Of a DNA stretch of 64,000 nt, positions 28,866 through 37,360 are shown piece after piece (position 1 is the stretch's first letter; the number at the start of each line of letters is the position of its first letter). This DNA is from Bifidobacterium longum subsp. infantis ATCC 15697 = JCM 1222 = DSM 20088 (GTDB lineage Bacteria > Actinomycetota > Actinomycetes > Actinomycetales > Bifidobacteriaceae). The stretch is taken from NCBI RefSeq assembly GCF_000269965.1, contig NC_017219.1, forward strand, positions 2,666,001 to 2,730,000, read 5' to 3'. The notes below the pieces were generated by a model, which ran no database searches, was not told where the DNA came from, and worked only from the letters and a program-made list of their open reading frames with translations. A program made the translations under genes and the position numbers.

Positions 28866-28907
28866 ATTCCCCTCCTCTTTTGTAGAGAATGACTGAAAAC
28901 ACGCAGG

Positions 28908-29036
28908 TCATCACACAATCACATACTGATATCATCTTAGCATTCACGTTTTTACATATGCAAAACGCACTTTGAGTCACAAAAAACACAAGAATAGTGA
29001 ATGGTTCATTCACGTTTTACGTATTGTGCGACGGAA
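28908..29036 (-). repeat. Weak 33-bp-phased repeat upstream of the first DUF4143 gene
   Basis: The tetramer TCAC recurs exactly 33 bases apart at 28911, 28944, 28977 and 29010. Two of the four units, at 28941 and 29007, share CATTCACGTTTT; the other two keep little beyond TCAC. It is the same period as the strong array upstream of the second DUF4143 gene but with a different motif. Confidence 0.45.
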
Positions 29037-29066
29037 TCGGCATCTCCCGCAACACGTGAGATATGC

Positions 29067-29105
29067 AAAAGTGCCGCATGCTGAATGGTGATCAGCGTAC
29101 GGCAC
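29067..29105 (-). terminator. Terminator downstream of the GH43 gene
   Basis: Arms 29071-29084 and 29092-29105 (GTGCCGCATGCTGA and its near complement, two mismatches) form a hairpin followed on the minus strand by TTTT at 29070-29067. It lies about 115 bases beyond the GH43 stop and separates that operon from the DUF4143 gene. Confidence 0.65.
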
Positions 29106-29217
29106 TGCGCGAAACGCGTGAAATCCGCAGAACGCACGAAACTCACGAAACAGATAAAACGTACAAAACGCAAGCAAGGCGAAGACAACGAACAGACAGA
29201 GACAGACAGCCTACAGG

Positions 29218-30198
29218 TCAGAACGTCAGCGAACGCACGTAGGAACCAACTTGCGGGCGGACGGGAACCAGCGAGCCGTCAGGATTGTAGTCAAGCGGCG
29301 CGAATACCACTTCGCGATGACAGCCATCGCCTCCAGCCCAGCGACCGGCCGGATTGTAGGCGAACCGGTGATACGCGATAATCCATTCGTCGGTGCCGGG
29401 AATATTCACGATGTTATGGTGACCGGTGGCATACAGCTTGCGCGCCGGGTCTTGTTCGATCAGCACGCGCGGTTCGCTCCAGGGCCCATGCAGCGATTCG
29501 GCCATCGCGTACTTGACGCAGTATTCCGGCTCTCGGGCGTCGTTCTCCGACCAGCTGGCGTAGTAGATGCCGTTGCGCTTGTGAATCCAGATGGCTTCAC
29601 GGAAATCGCCCGGCACCCAGCTGAAAGCGCGCGATTCGTCGAACGACAGACAGTCCTCATTGAGCGGCGCGGCCCAAGCTATGCCGTTGCCCCACAGGAA
29701 GTACCGGGTGCCATCATCCTCCACGTATACGCCGGGGTCAATGGTGTGGCAATCGAACGTACCTTCGCGCACGATTGGTTCGGGCTCAGGCACGAACGGC
29801 CCGCACGGGGATTCGCCCACAGCGGCGCCGATCTGGGAACCGGCCACGAAGTAGAACACGTATTTGCCGTCCGCGCGCTGTACCACGGAAGGCGCCCAAG
29901 CACCATCCGAGCCATCCCACCACGGCGCATCGCGCAAGTCGAGCGCCGGATATCGCTCCCATGTGGCCAAGTCGTCGGACACATACACACTGAACGCGGT
30001 GGTGTCCCAATTATCCACACCGTCATCGGTGCAGTACAGGAAATATCGGCCATCGAAAATGGCAAGATTCGGGTCGGCGCAATACCTGCGCAGCGGATTA
30101 GTGGTCAGTACCGCGTTATTCACGCGATGAGGAAGGCCGTCACGAGGCACGGCTCTCGGTTTTGGCGATGTTTGTAGCACAGTGCCAACAGTACCCAT
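29218..30198 (-). CDS. Glycoside hydrolase family 43 (arabinofuranosidase/xylosidase type)
   Basis: A 326-residue intracellular five-bladed beta-propeller hydrolase without signal peptide. The catalytic base Asp lies in YCADPNLAIFDG, the pKa-modulating Asp in HTIDPGVYVEDDG, and the general acid Glu in DFREAIWIHKRNGIYY, in the order typical of GH43. HHNIVNIPGTDEWIIAYHR is the late metal/His blade. GH43 enzymes release alpha-L-arabinofuranose or beta-xylose from oligosaccharides. It is the last gene of a leftward operon after a sugar ABC transporter, so it probably trims imported arabino- or galacto-oligosaccharides together with the GH42 enzyme. Its substrate cannot be fixed from sequence. The ribosome site is weak. 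Confidence 0.88.
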   Translation of the reverse strand: MGTVGTVLQTSPKPRAVPRDGLPHRVNNAVLTTNPLRRYCADPNLAIFDGRYFLYCTDDGVDNWDTTAFSVYVSDDLATWERYPALDLRDAPWWDGSDGAWAPSVVQRADGKYVFYFVAGSQIGAAVGESPCGPFVPEPEPIVREGTFDCHTIDPGVYVEDDGTRYFLWGNGIAWAAPLNEDCLSFDESRAFSWVPGDFREAIWIHKRNGIYYASWSENDAREPEYCVKYAMAESLHGPWSEPRVLIEQDPARKLYATGHHNIVNIPGTDEWIIAYHRFAYNPAGRWAGGDGCHREVVFAPLDYNPDGSLVPVRPQVGSYVRSLTF

Positions 30199-30225
30199 GG
30201 GAAATTCTTATCTGGTGAAGAACAT

Positions 30226-30274
30226 GGCTCCCCACACGCCGCGGAAGGAGATGATATGAGCGTAGTGGGGAGCC
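30226..30274 (-). promoter_or_regulatory. Intercistronic hairpin between permease and GH43 genes
   Basis: A perfect 10-bp inverted repeat (GGCTCCCCAC, 30226-30235 with 30265-30274) lies in the 120-base gap. No T run follows, so it is more likely an RNA-stabilising or partial attenuation structure than a full terminator. Confidence 0.5.
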
Positions 30275-30318
30275 GGAATTAATACCGTGATCAGCCAGCC
30301 GACTAGTCGATCAGCCGA

Positions 30319-31194
30319 TCAGCCCTTGACCGAACCGGCGACGAGGCCGGAGACGATCCACTTCTGGCAGAAGATGAAGAACACGAACACGGGCAGCAGG
30401 GCGAGCACGGTGATGGTCATGAAGCTCGGCCAATCGGTCGAGAACTGGCCCACCGCGTTGTACACCTGCAGCACGATTGTGCGCAGTTCCGAGCTGGAGA
30501 GGAACACATTCGCGTTCATGAAGTCGTTCCACGTGCCCATCGTCTGGAACACGACCACGGTCGTCAGGATCGGGCGGATCAGCGGCATCACAATCGACCA
30601 GAAGATGCGCAGCGGGCCGGCGCCGTCGATGCGTGCCGCCTCGATCAGTTCGAACGGCAGGCTGCGCATGTACCCGACGATCAGGAAGTAGCAGAACACC
30701 GCTCCGCCCAGGTAGATAATCACCAGTCCGGCCAAGGTGTTGACCAGGTGCGCGTTCGCCTCCATGCGGTACAGGGGGATCAGCGTCGTCTGCGCCGGCA
30801 CGACGAACGCGACCATCAGGATCGCGCCGACCGCGGCGGTGAACGTGGACTTGCGCAGGATCATGCCGTATGCGGCCAGGGCGCCGACGAGCACCTGGAT
30901 CACGACCGCGAAGAACGTGACGATCAACGTGTTCAGCAGGGAGCGGAACACCGGGACCGTCTCGAACGCGTTGATGTAGTTCTTGATCGTCCATTCCTTC
31001 GGCAGGCCGAGCGGGTTGGCGGACATGTCCGGAATCGTCTTGAACGTGTTGATCAGGATGTACCACAGTGGAACCGCGCATACCAGCGCGATCAGGATCA
31101 TCACCACGCTGGTGACCGCCGAACCGATCCTCTTGCGCGTCGTGAAGTTCATGCCCTTCGGCGCGGCCGTGACGGAAGAAGCCTTGTTGCCCAT
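30319..31194 (-). CDS. Carbohydrate ABC transporter permease, MalG-like
   Basis: A 291-residue inner-membrane permease with six predicted helices. The cytoplasmic coupling motif is ELIEAARIDGAGPLRIFW, the EAA loop of binding-protein-dependent sugar importers, followed by the IVMPLIRPILTTVVVF helix. It ends in GLVAGSVKG, a typical MalG C terminus. Three bases separate its ATG from the TAA of the MalF-like gene, and GGAGG within the end of that gene serves as ribosome site. No ATPase gene is present, which is usual in bifidobacteria where a shared MsmK-type ATPase serves many importers. Confidence 0.92.
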   Translation of the reverse strand: MGNKASSVTAAPKGMNFTTRKRIGSAVTSVVMILIALVCAVPLWYILINTFKTIPDMSANPLGLPKEWTIKNYINAFETVPVFRSLLNTLIVTFFAVVIQVLVGALAAYGMILRKSTFTAAVGAILMVAFVVPAQTTLIPLYRMEANAHLVNTLAGLVIIYLGGAVFCYFLIVGYMRSLPFELIEAARIDGAGPLRIFWSIVMPLIRPILTTVVVFQTMGTWNDFMNANVFLSSSELRTIVLQVYNAVGQFSTDWPSFMTITVLALLPVFVFFIFCQKWIVSGLVAGSVKG

Positions 31195-31197
31195 GAT

Positions 31198-32157
31198 TTA
31201 CTCGAACCTCCTCGAGATCAGGTTGGAAATGCCCATCTGAAGGAACACCACGACGCCCGTGGCGATGAAGAACAGGACCGCCAGCGCGGAACCGATGCCG
31301 TACTGCGACTGGCCGATGCCCTGCTGGATGATCGACTGCGTGACCGTGTACGTCGAATAGCCCGGGCCGCCCTTGGTCATCGTGAACGGCAGGTCGTACA
31401 CCTTCAGGCCGCCCGACATGAGCAGGAACGTCGAGGTCACGATGCCCGGCATCAGCTGCGGCAGGGTGATATGCGCGAACTGCTGCCACTTGTTCGCACC
31501 GTCCACGGTCGCCTGCTCGTACAGGTCCGCGGGGATCGCCTGCAGGAACGCCAAGTAAAGGGTCGCATGCCAGCCGATCTGCGCCCAGATCGCGATGAAG
31601 ATCACGCAGAACTTCGCCAGAGAGTTGTTCGACAGCCACGGCACCGGTCCCAAACCGAACGCCGCGAGCACGCTGTTGACCACGCCGGTCTTCATCGGGG
31701 AGAAGATGTACTTCCACACCATGCCCATGATGGCCAGCGACGGCACCGAGAAGAAGAAGAACACAGAGCGCACAAAATCACGGCCGACGAACTTGCGGTT
31801 GAGGATGACCGCCAGCGGAATGGCGATCACGGTCACCCCGACCATCACCACGATCGCGTACAGGATCGTGAAGCCCAGGCCCTGCAGGGTGGACGGATCC
31901 GTAAACACCTTCTTGTAATTGTCCAGACCGACCCCGTTCATGTCCATGCTGTAACCGTTGAAGTCGGTGAACGAGAAGTACGCGGTCTGTGCCAACGGCA
32001 CCAGGAACAGAACCACGAACACCGCCAGGATCGGCAGCAGGAGCCAGAACGACGTCACGTCCTCATGCAGGCCACGCGCACGACGACGCCGACGATACAG
32101 GTCTTCGTCCAACGGCGGCAGGTTGCCGACCGCCGAGCCTTGCATTGTTGCGCTCAT
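31198..32157 (-). CDS. Carbohydrate ABC transporter permease, MalF-like
   Basis: A 319-residue permease. A cytoplasmic Arg-rich stretch (about residues 20-30) leads to the first helix FWLLLPILAVFVVLFLVP, then SFTDFNGYSM and further helices. The EAA motif is DLYEQATVDGANKWQQFAHI. AAGGAGGATGGC precedes the ATG at 32157. A 162-base gap with a small hairpin (32258-32274) separates it from the binding-protein gene, an arrangement that often allows the binding protein to be made in excess. Works with the MalG-like partner; substrate as discussed for the locus. Confidence 0.92.
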   Translation of the reverse strand: MSATMQGSAVGNLPPLDEDLYRRRRRARGLHEDVTSFWLLLPILAVFVVLFLVPLAQTAYFSFTDFNGYSMDMNGVGLDNYKKVFTDPSTLQGLGFTILYAIVVMVGVTVIAIPLAVILNRKFVGRDFVRSVFFFFSVPSLAIMGMVWKYIFSPMKTGVVNSVLAAFGLGPVPWLSNNSLAKFCVIFIAIWAQIGWHATLYLAFLQAIPADLYEQATVDGANKWQQFAHITLPQLMPGIVTSTFLLMSGGLKVYDLPFTMTKGGPGYSTYTVTQSIIQQGIGQSQYGIGSALAVLFFIATGVVVFLQMGISNLISRRFE

Positions 32158-32319
32158 ATGCCATCCTCCTTTGACATTGGCTTATGACCGAAATCCGATT
32201 GCGGGCATGCGAAGGGCGACCAGCCGCAGCCGACAGGCCGCCCCATTACCATGCGCACGGTTCATGACGAACCGGAGATTGTAGTTATCTATGTGTGATT
32301 ATGTGCGATCCGTTGCGGG

Positions 32320-33567
32320 TCACTGCGCGGCCGCGACCTTGGCGTCGATGTTCTTGGCATACTGGTCGGGCGTGATCTGCCCCTGCACCAGCTGCTGGTT
32401 CTGCGCCTTGAGTTCGCTCTTGAGAATGTCCGGCTTCGAATAGAAGTTGGTGTGCAGGTAGTACTTGCCGGTCTTGATGTCCTGATCGTAGACCTTCTGG
32501 TACTGCGTCATCACCGTAGCGTCGAACCCGTCGACAGTGACAGCGTCGCCGGCGTCGTTATGCTTCTGCAGCGCCCACTTGCTTGACAGGAAGGTGAGGA
32601 ACTTCTCGGCGGCCTTGAGCTTGTCTCCGTCGAGCTTCGCGTAGATCGCCCACGCCGGGGAGGCGGAGCCCTGCGCGTACTGCGTGTAGTCGTCGCCGAG
32701 CTTGGGCATCGGGGCGAAGTCCCAGTTCATGCCGGCCTGTTCGAAGGTGGCAAAGTCCCACGCGCCGTCGACGATCATCGCGACCTGTCCGTTGGTGAAC
32801 TGCGTCTTCATGTCGTCGCCGCTGATGCCGACCGTGTCACGGGTCACGCCACCCTCATCGTACAGGCGGATGTATTCCTTGACGGCCTCGAGCTCGTCGG
32901 TGCCCGGCGTCTGGTTGTCCTGCGTGGACAGCGTGGTCGGGTCGACGCCCTTCTTCTCGAGGATGGATCCCTGGAAGGCGTCGATGAAGCGGCTCGGCTC
33001 GTCGGCGTTCGGCTCGAGGAACGGCTCGATGCCGGCGTTCTTGAGCTTCTTGCACAGCTTGAGGAAGTCATCCCAGTTCGCCGGCGGCTCGTCGTAGCCG
33101 ACCTGCTTGAGCAGATCCTTATTGTAGGCGATGCCGGAGACCCACGAGGTGATCGACATGCCGTAGGTCTTGCCGTCGCGGCCTACGAAGTCCTTGTTGG
33201 CCTGGGAGATGTTCTTCATGAACGACTCGTCGGTCAGGTCCTTGGCGTAGCCGTTGTCGATGAGGTCGTCGCGATTCTCGGAGGTGATGATGAACACGTC
33301 CGGGGCCTGGTTGCCGACGAGGCGGGTCTGCAGCGTGGAGATGTACTCGCTGGTCGGCGGCGCGTAGCTGAAGTCGATCTTGATGTCCGGGTTTTCCTTC
33401 TCGAACTCGTCGATGTACGGCTTGGACGTCTGCTCGTTGTCCCAGCTCAGGTAGCTGAGCCGGATCTTGCCGGCGTCGGCGTCCGAGCCGCAGGCGGCCA
33501 GCGGGACCAGCATCGCTCCCGCGCAGGCCAGAGCGAGCATTCGTTTGCCCCAGATCTTCATTGACAT
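32320..33567 (-). CDS. Sugar ABC transporter substrate-binding lipoprotein
   Basis: A 415-residue extracellular solute-binding protein (family 1). Starting at the ATG at 33567 it has a signal peptide (MKIWGKRMLALACAGAMLVP) and the lipobox PLAAC, so it is lipid-anchored outside the membrane. IRLSYLSWDNEQTSKPYIDE and APDVFIITSENRDDLID are typical of the family. The longer open frame to 33729 is rejected because GGAGAG sits 6-7 bases before 33567 and the promoter at 33677-33705 would lie inside it. First gene of the importer operon, repressed through the operator just upstream. Related bifidobacterial proteins bind galacto- or arabino-oligosaccharides. Confidence 0.92.
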   Translation of the reverse strand: MSMKIWGKRMLALACAGAMLVPLAACGSDADAGKIRLSYLSWDNEQTSKPYIDEFEKENPDIKIDFSYAPPTSEYISTLQTRLVGNQAPDVFIITSENRDDLIDNGYAKDLTDESFMKNISQANKDFVGRDGKTYGMSITSWVSGIAYNKDLLKQVGYDEPPANWDDFLKLCKKLKNAGIEPFLEPNADEPSRFIDAFQGSILEKKGVDPTTLSTQDNQTPGTDELEAVKEYIRLYDEGGVTRDTVGISGDDMKTQFTNGQVAMIVDGAWDFATFEQAGMNWDFAPMPKLGDDYTQYAQGSASPAWAIYAKLDGDKLKAAEKFLTFLSSKWALQKHNDAGDAVTVDGFDATVMTQYQKVYDQDIKTGKYYLHTNFYSKPDILKSELKAQNQQLVQGQITPDQYAKNIDAKVAAAQ

Positions 33568-33649
33568 TGCAACTCTCCTTTGTGTTGGTGGCATACGCCA
33601 TGTTGTATGCCGAAAGAAACCACATTGTCTTCCGTGCAAGAGCCCGGTT

Positions 33650-33705
33650 TTAAACCGATTTAATCTTGTAGTTGTATTTATAGCACTCCGCTCAAACGGC
33701 GTCAA
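33650..33705 (-). promoter_or_regulatory. LacI-regulated promoter of the importer operon
   Basis: On the minus strand TTGACG (33705-33700), 17 bases, TATAAA (33682-33677), then the palindromic operator TTAAATCGGTTTAA (33663-33650) beginning 13 bases after the -10 box. The operator is the exact reverse complement of that at the GH42 promoter. Confidence 0.85.
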
Positions 33706-33843
33706 CTCGTTACAAAACCTTTTAAACACAAGGGCTGTGGAACGCGCGGAATCGCACCGGACAACGAAAAATAATTAAACAAAAAACGCCGCGAGTTGTC
33801 CCACCGATCGGCGATCCACCGCGAACAGCCACCGGACGACCGG

Positions 33844-34890
33844 TCAGCGCGTGCGGTTGGACGACTCGCGCACCAGCACCTCATAACCCACCGTGACATG
33901 CTTGGGCATGGCCGGCGCGCCGTAACGCCCCTCCTCGATGCGCTCGCACAGGATGTCGACGGCCTCGCGGGCAAGCTTGTCGATGTCCACCGCGATCGTG
34001 CTCAGCGTCGGCGCGCTGTACGATCCCTCGCGCACGCCGTCGAAGCCGATCACCGCCACGTCGTCCGGCACGCCGATGCCATGCTCGCGCAACGCGCGCA
34101 ACGTGCCGAAAGCGATCGCGTCGGTCATGCAGAACAGCCCGTCGAACGGGAAGTCCCCCTCCTCGATGCGCCGCGAAACCGCGCGGTACGCGTCGTCGGT
34201 GTCCCAGTCGAACAGCTGGATCGTGTCGGCCTTGGTCAGCGTGCGCTCATGCCGCTCGAACGCGCGATGGCAGCCGATCAGACGTCGGTCGCCCACGTGC
34301 ATCGACCGGCGCGCCTGGTCGGCCGGCATGAAGTCCGTACCGACCAGCCCGACGCGCTCGCACCCTATCTCGAACAGGTGCGTCACCGCGGCCTCGGCGC
34401 CGTTCTCGCACGGTGTGAACACCGAGTCGAACGGCCCTTGGTACGACTGGTCATCGAGCAGCACCACCGGCTTGCCCCTGCTTAGCTCAATGATCTCGGC
34501 GTCGCTCAGGCCGCCCGCGCTCAGGATCACGCCGTCGCAGAACTTGTTGGCGACCTTCTCGAGGATGCTTTTCTCATGGCCGACCTTGCCGGTCGAGATC
34601 TGCTGCGCCACGGCCTGGATGCCGCGGTCGAACGCCGCATTCGACACGCCGGCGAGCAGCTGCGCGTAGAACGGCCGGTCAAGCTGGAAAACGGCGGCCT
34701 CGATCACGCCGGTTCGCCCCGAACGCAGGCTCTTGGCAGTGATGTTGACCGAATAGTTCATCCGATTGGCCACGTCGATGATGTGCCGTGCCGTTTCTTG
34801 TTTAATTCTGGGATCGCCGCGCAGGGCGAACGACACGGACGCAGGAGAGACACCCGCCGCCTTCGCGACATCACGCATCGTCACCGCCAT
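33844..34890 (-). CDS. LacI family transcriptional regulator
   Basis: A 348-residue repressor. The N-terminal helix-turn-helix and hinge are VTMRDVAKAAGVSPASVSFALRGD and the region to about residue 60, with NYSVNITAKSLRSGRTGVI leading into the periplasmic-binding-like ligand domain. LVGTDFMPADQARRSM and VAVIGFDGVREGSYSAPTLSTI are the usual late motifs. AAGGAGG lies 6 bases before the ATG. It sits between the importer operon and the divergently read GH42 gene, both of which carry the same 14-bp palindrome overlapping the transcription start. This makes it the likely local repressor, relieved by a galactoside or arabinoside. Confidence 0.93.
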   Translation of the reverse strand: MAVTMRDVAKAAGVSPASVSFALRGDPRIKQETARHIIDVANRMNYSVNITAKSLRSGRTGVIEAAVFQLDRPFYAQLLAGVSNAAFDRGIQAVAQQISTGKVGHEKSILEKVANKFCDGVILSAGGLSDAEIIELSRGKPVVLLDDQSYQGPFDSVFTPCENGAEAAVTHLFEIGCERVGLVGTDFMPADQARRSMHVGDRRLIGCHRAFERHERTLTKADTIQLFDWDTDDAYRAVSRRIEEGDFPFDGLFCMTDAIAFGTLRALREHGIGVPDDVAVIGFDGVREGSYSAPTLSTIAVDIDKLAREAVDILCERIEEGRYGAPAMPKHVTVGYEVLVRESSNRTR

Positions 34891-34962
34891 GGCGTCCTCC
34901 TTAGGTATTTATGGGCTTTTCGGCATCTCACCGAGCAGCTGCCGACACCTTCAATCATCCAT

Positions 34963-35017
34963 TTGACGAAGACAACCTCGACGTACATAATGGCCACCAG
35001 GAATTAAATCGGTTTAA
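34963..35017 (+). promoter_or_regulatory. LacI-regulated promoter of the GH42 gene
   Basis: TTGACG (34963-34968), 17 bases, CATAAT (34986-34991), then the operator TTAAATCGGTTTAA (35004-35017) 12 bases after the -10 box. Predicted transcription starts near 34998, giving a leader of about 170 bases before the GH42 start. Confidence 0.85.
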
Positions 35018-35165
35018 CGCTGAAGGGGCAACGTCACCACACACGGGGACCGCCGCTCCCGACGGCGCGACGCCGAACCACCCCAACGCGAGTCCGCCGC
35101 ACGCCGGCCACAACGCCGAGACCGGCCGCAGGCCGCATCATCGTCATCGCAAAGGAGTACGCATC

Positions 35166-37286
35166 ATGACCGACACCATGGCACACACCCAACCCGCATC
35201 ACCCGCATCACCCGCATCGCCTGCACCGACCATCACCGCACCGGGCGGCCGCTTCGTCTTCGGCGGCGACTGGAACCCCGAGCAGTGGGACGAATCCACC
35301 TGGGCGGACGACATCGCCAAACTCGAACGCGCCGGCATCAACGAGGCCACCATCAACGTGTTCTCCTGGGCGCTGATCCAGCCGGACGAGAGCCGCTACG
35401 ACTTCGCCATGCTCGACCGCATCGTCGACCTGCTGGTCGCGCACGACTTCGGCTTCGTCCTGGCCACGTCCACCGGCGCGCTACCCGCATGGATCGCGCA
35501 ACGCTACCCCGACGCCACGCGCACCGACTACGAAGGCCGTCGCCACCGCTTCGGCGTGCGGCACAACGCCTGCCCGAATTCGCCGAACTTCCTGCGCCTG
35601 GCCGGCGCGCTGGCCGGCAAGCTCGCCGAACGCTACGGCGCCAACGACCATCTGATCGCCTGGCACATCTCCAACGAGCTCGGCGGCCGCTGCTACTGCG
35701 ACAACTGCGCCGCCGCCTTCCGCGTCTGGCTCGAACGCAAGTACGGTTCGATCGAGGCGTTGAACCGCGCGTGGAACGCGAACTTCTGGAGCCATACCTA
35801 CGCCGATTTCGCCCAGATCCTACCGCCGAACGCGATCAGCGACGGACTGGACGGCGAGCGCGCCACTCTGTCCGCCTGCAGCATCGACTACAAGCGGTTC
35901 CAGTCCGACTCGCTGCTGGGCACCTACGTCACCGAGCGCGACGCGATCCGCGCGTTCGACGCGATGCATCCGATCACCACGAACCTCATGGACACCTACG
36001 AGGGTGCCGATTATTTCCGTTGGGGGCGCGAGATGGACGTGATCAGCTGGGACGATTATCCGTTCCCGCACACCACGCCTTCCGACAATGCGTTCAAGCA
36101 CGATCTGATGCGCGGCGTGGGCGACGGCAGGCCGTTCATGCTCATGGAGTCGACGCCGAACCAGACGAACTGGCAGGAGTGCAACGTACTGCGCGCGCCC
36201 GGGCGGATGCGTGCGGAAAGCTATCAGGCGGTCGCGCATGGCGCGGATACCGTGCAGTATTTCCAGCTCAAGCAGTCGCGCGGCGGGTTCGAGAAGTACC
36301 ATGGCGCGGTGATCTCGCACGGCGGGCGCGAGGACGAGCGCGTGTACGGCGAGGTGCGTGCGCTCGGCGGCGAGCTGGCGGCGCACGGCGCGCGGTTCGT
36401 GGGCGGTCTGACCGAGGCGCCGGTCGCGCTGATGTTCGACTGGGATTCGTATTGGTCGACCGAGAACATTTCGTTGCTGCCGAAGGGCTTCGACTATCCG
36501 GATCAGGTGCGGCGCTGGTATGCGCCGTTCCACCACCGCAACATCGCGGTGGATGTGGTGCCGGAAGACATTGACGCCGGGCGGCTGGCGGGCTATCGCG
36601 TGCTGGTCGCGCCGGCGCTCATGATGGCCAAGCCGGGCGTTCGTGAGCTGGTCGAGGGGTTCGTGCGCGCCGGCGGCACGTTCCTGGCGACGGTGATGGC
36701 AGGCATGCACGACGAGCATGACAACGTGATCCTCGGCGGATACCCGGGCGCGTTCCGTGAGGTGTGCGGAATGCGCATGGAGGAGATGGACATGATCCCG
36801 GACGGCCGCGACGTGCGTGTCGTGTTCGGTTCGGGCGAGGGCGAGGACGCGGACACGGACGGGTCCCGGGTCTCGCTGGTTGCCGGGCTGATCAAGCTCG
36901 ACGGCGGGGCGCGCCCTCTGGCGGCCTACGCCGGCGACGTGTTCTACCGGGGTACGCCGGCGGTGACGGTGAACGATTTCGGCGCGGGCACGGCGTATTT
37001 CGCCGGTGCGGTGCTGGACGAGGCCGGCATGGACGCCGTGGTCGGCGACGTGGTGCGCCGGGCCGGCGTTACCGGCATCGTCTCGCCGGAGCCGGTGGAG
37101 GTGGTTACGCGGCGGTACCCGTCACGCGGGGAGTCGTTGACGTTCGTGATCAACCATGCGGATACGGCCACGGCGTGGCAGGATACGCCGTTCGCCGGAT
37201 GCGAGTCGGTGCTTGACGGCACGGTACTGGGCAGGGATCTGGTGCTGGAGCCGTACGGCGTGACGGTGGTGCGCACCGCGGCATGA
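35166..37286 (+). CDS. GH42 beta-galactosidase
   Basis: A 706-residue cytoplasmic beta-galactosidase. The GH42 N terminus GGDWNPEQWDESTWADDI starts the TIM barrel. The acid/base is Glu171 in HISNELGG and the nucleophile Glu328 in FMLMESTPN. Trimer-type Cys residues of a zinc site appear as CYCDNCAAAF. The C-terminal beta domain ends in VLEPYGVTVVRTA. The frame is open upstream to 34911, but AAAGGAG before 35166 and the promoter position fix the start. A Ser-Pro-Ala repeat lies at residues 11-21. With importer, LacI and GH43 it resembles the galacto-oligosaccharide (gos) loci of bifidobacteria; it would hydrolyse imported beta-galactosides. Confidence 0.94.
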   Translation: MTDTMAHTQPASPASPASPAPTITAPGGRFVFGGDWNPEQWDESTWADDIAKLERAGINEATINVFSWALIQPDESRYDFAMLDRIVDLLVAHDFGFVLATSTGALPAWIAQRYPDATRTDYEGRRHRFGVRHNACPNSPNFLRLAGALAGKLAERYGANDHLIAWHISNELGGRCYCDNCAAAFRVWLERKYGSIEALNRAWNANFWSHTYADFAQILPPNAISDGLDGERATLSACSIDYKRFQSDSLLGTYVTERDAIRAFDAMHPITTNLMDTYEGADYFRWGREMDVISWDDYPFPHTTPSDNAFKHDLMRGVGDGRPFMLMESTPNQTNWQECNVLRAPGRMRAESYQAVAHGADTVQYFQLKQSRGGFEKYHGAVISHGGREDERVYGEVRALGGELAAHGARFVGGLTEAPVALMFDWDSYWSTENISLLPKGFDYPDQVRRWYAPFHHRNIAVDVVPEDIDAGRLAGYRVLVAPALMMAKPGVRELVEGFVRAGGTFLATVMAGMHDEHDNVILGGYPGAFREVCGMRMEEMDMIPDGRDVRVVFGSGEGEDADTDGSRVSLVAGLIKLDGGARPLAAYAGDVFYRGTPAVTVNDFGAGTAYFAGAVLDEAGMDAVVGDVVRRAGVTGIVSPEPVEVVTRRYPSRGESLTFVINHADTATAWQDTPFAGCESVLDGTVLGRDLVLEPYGVTVVRTAA

Positions 37287-37360
37287 CGGATTCGGCCGCA
37301 GGCCGGTTGCGGACCATATCCCAAGTCAGCAACCGGCCGAACCATATCTCGCGGCTGCAG

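Noticed and set aside
34911..35165. N-terminal extension of the GH42 enzyme
   Set aside because: It would contain the promoter and LacI operator; a strong ribosome site precedes the ATG at 35166.
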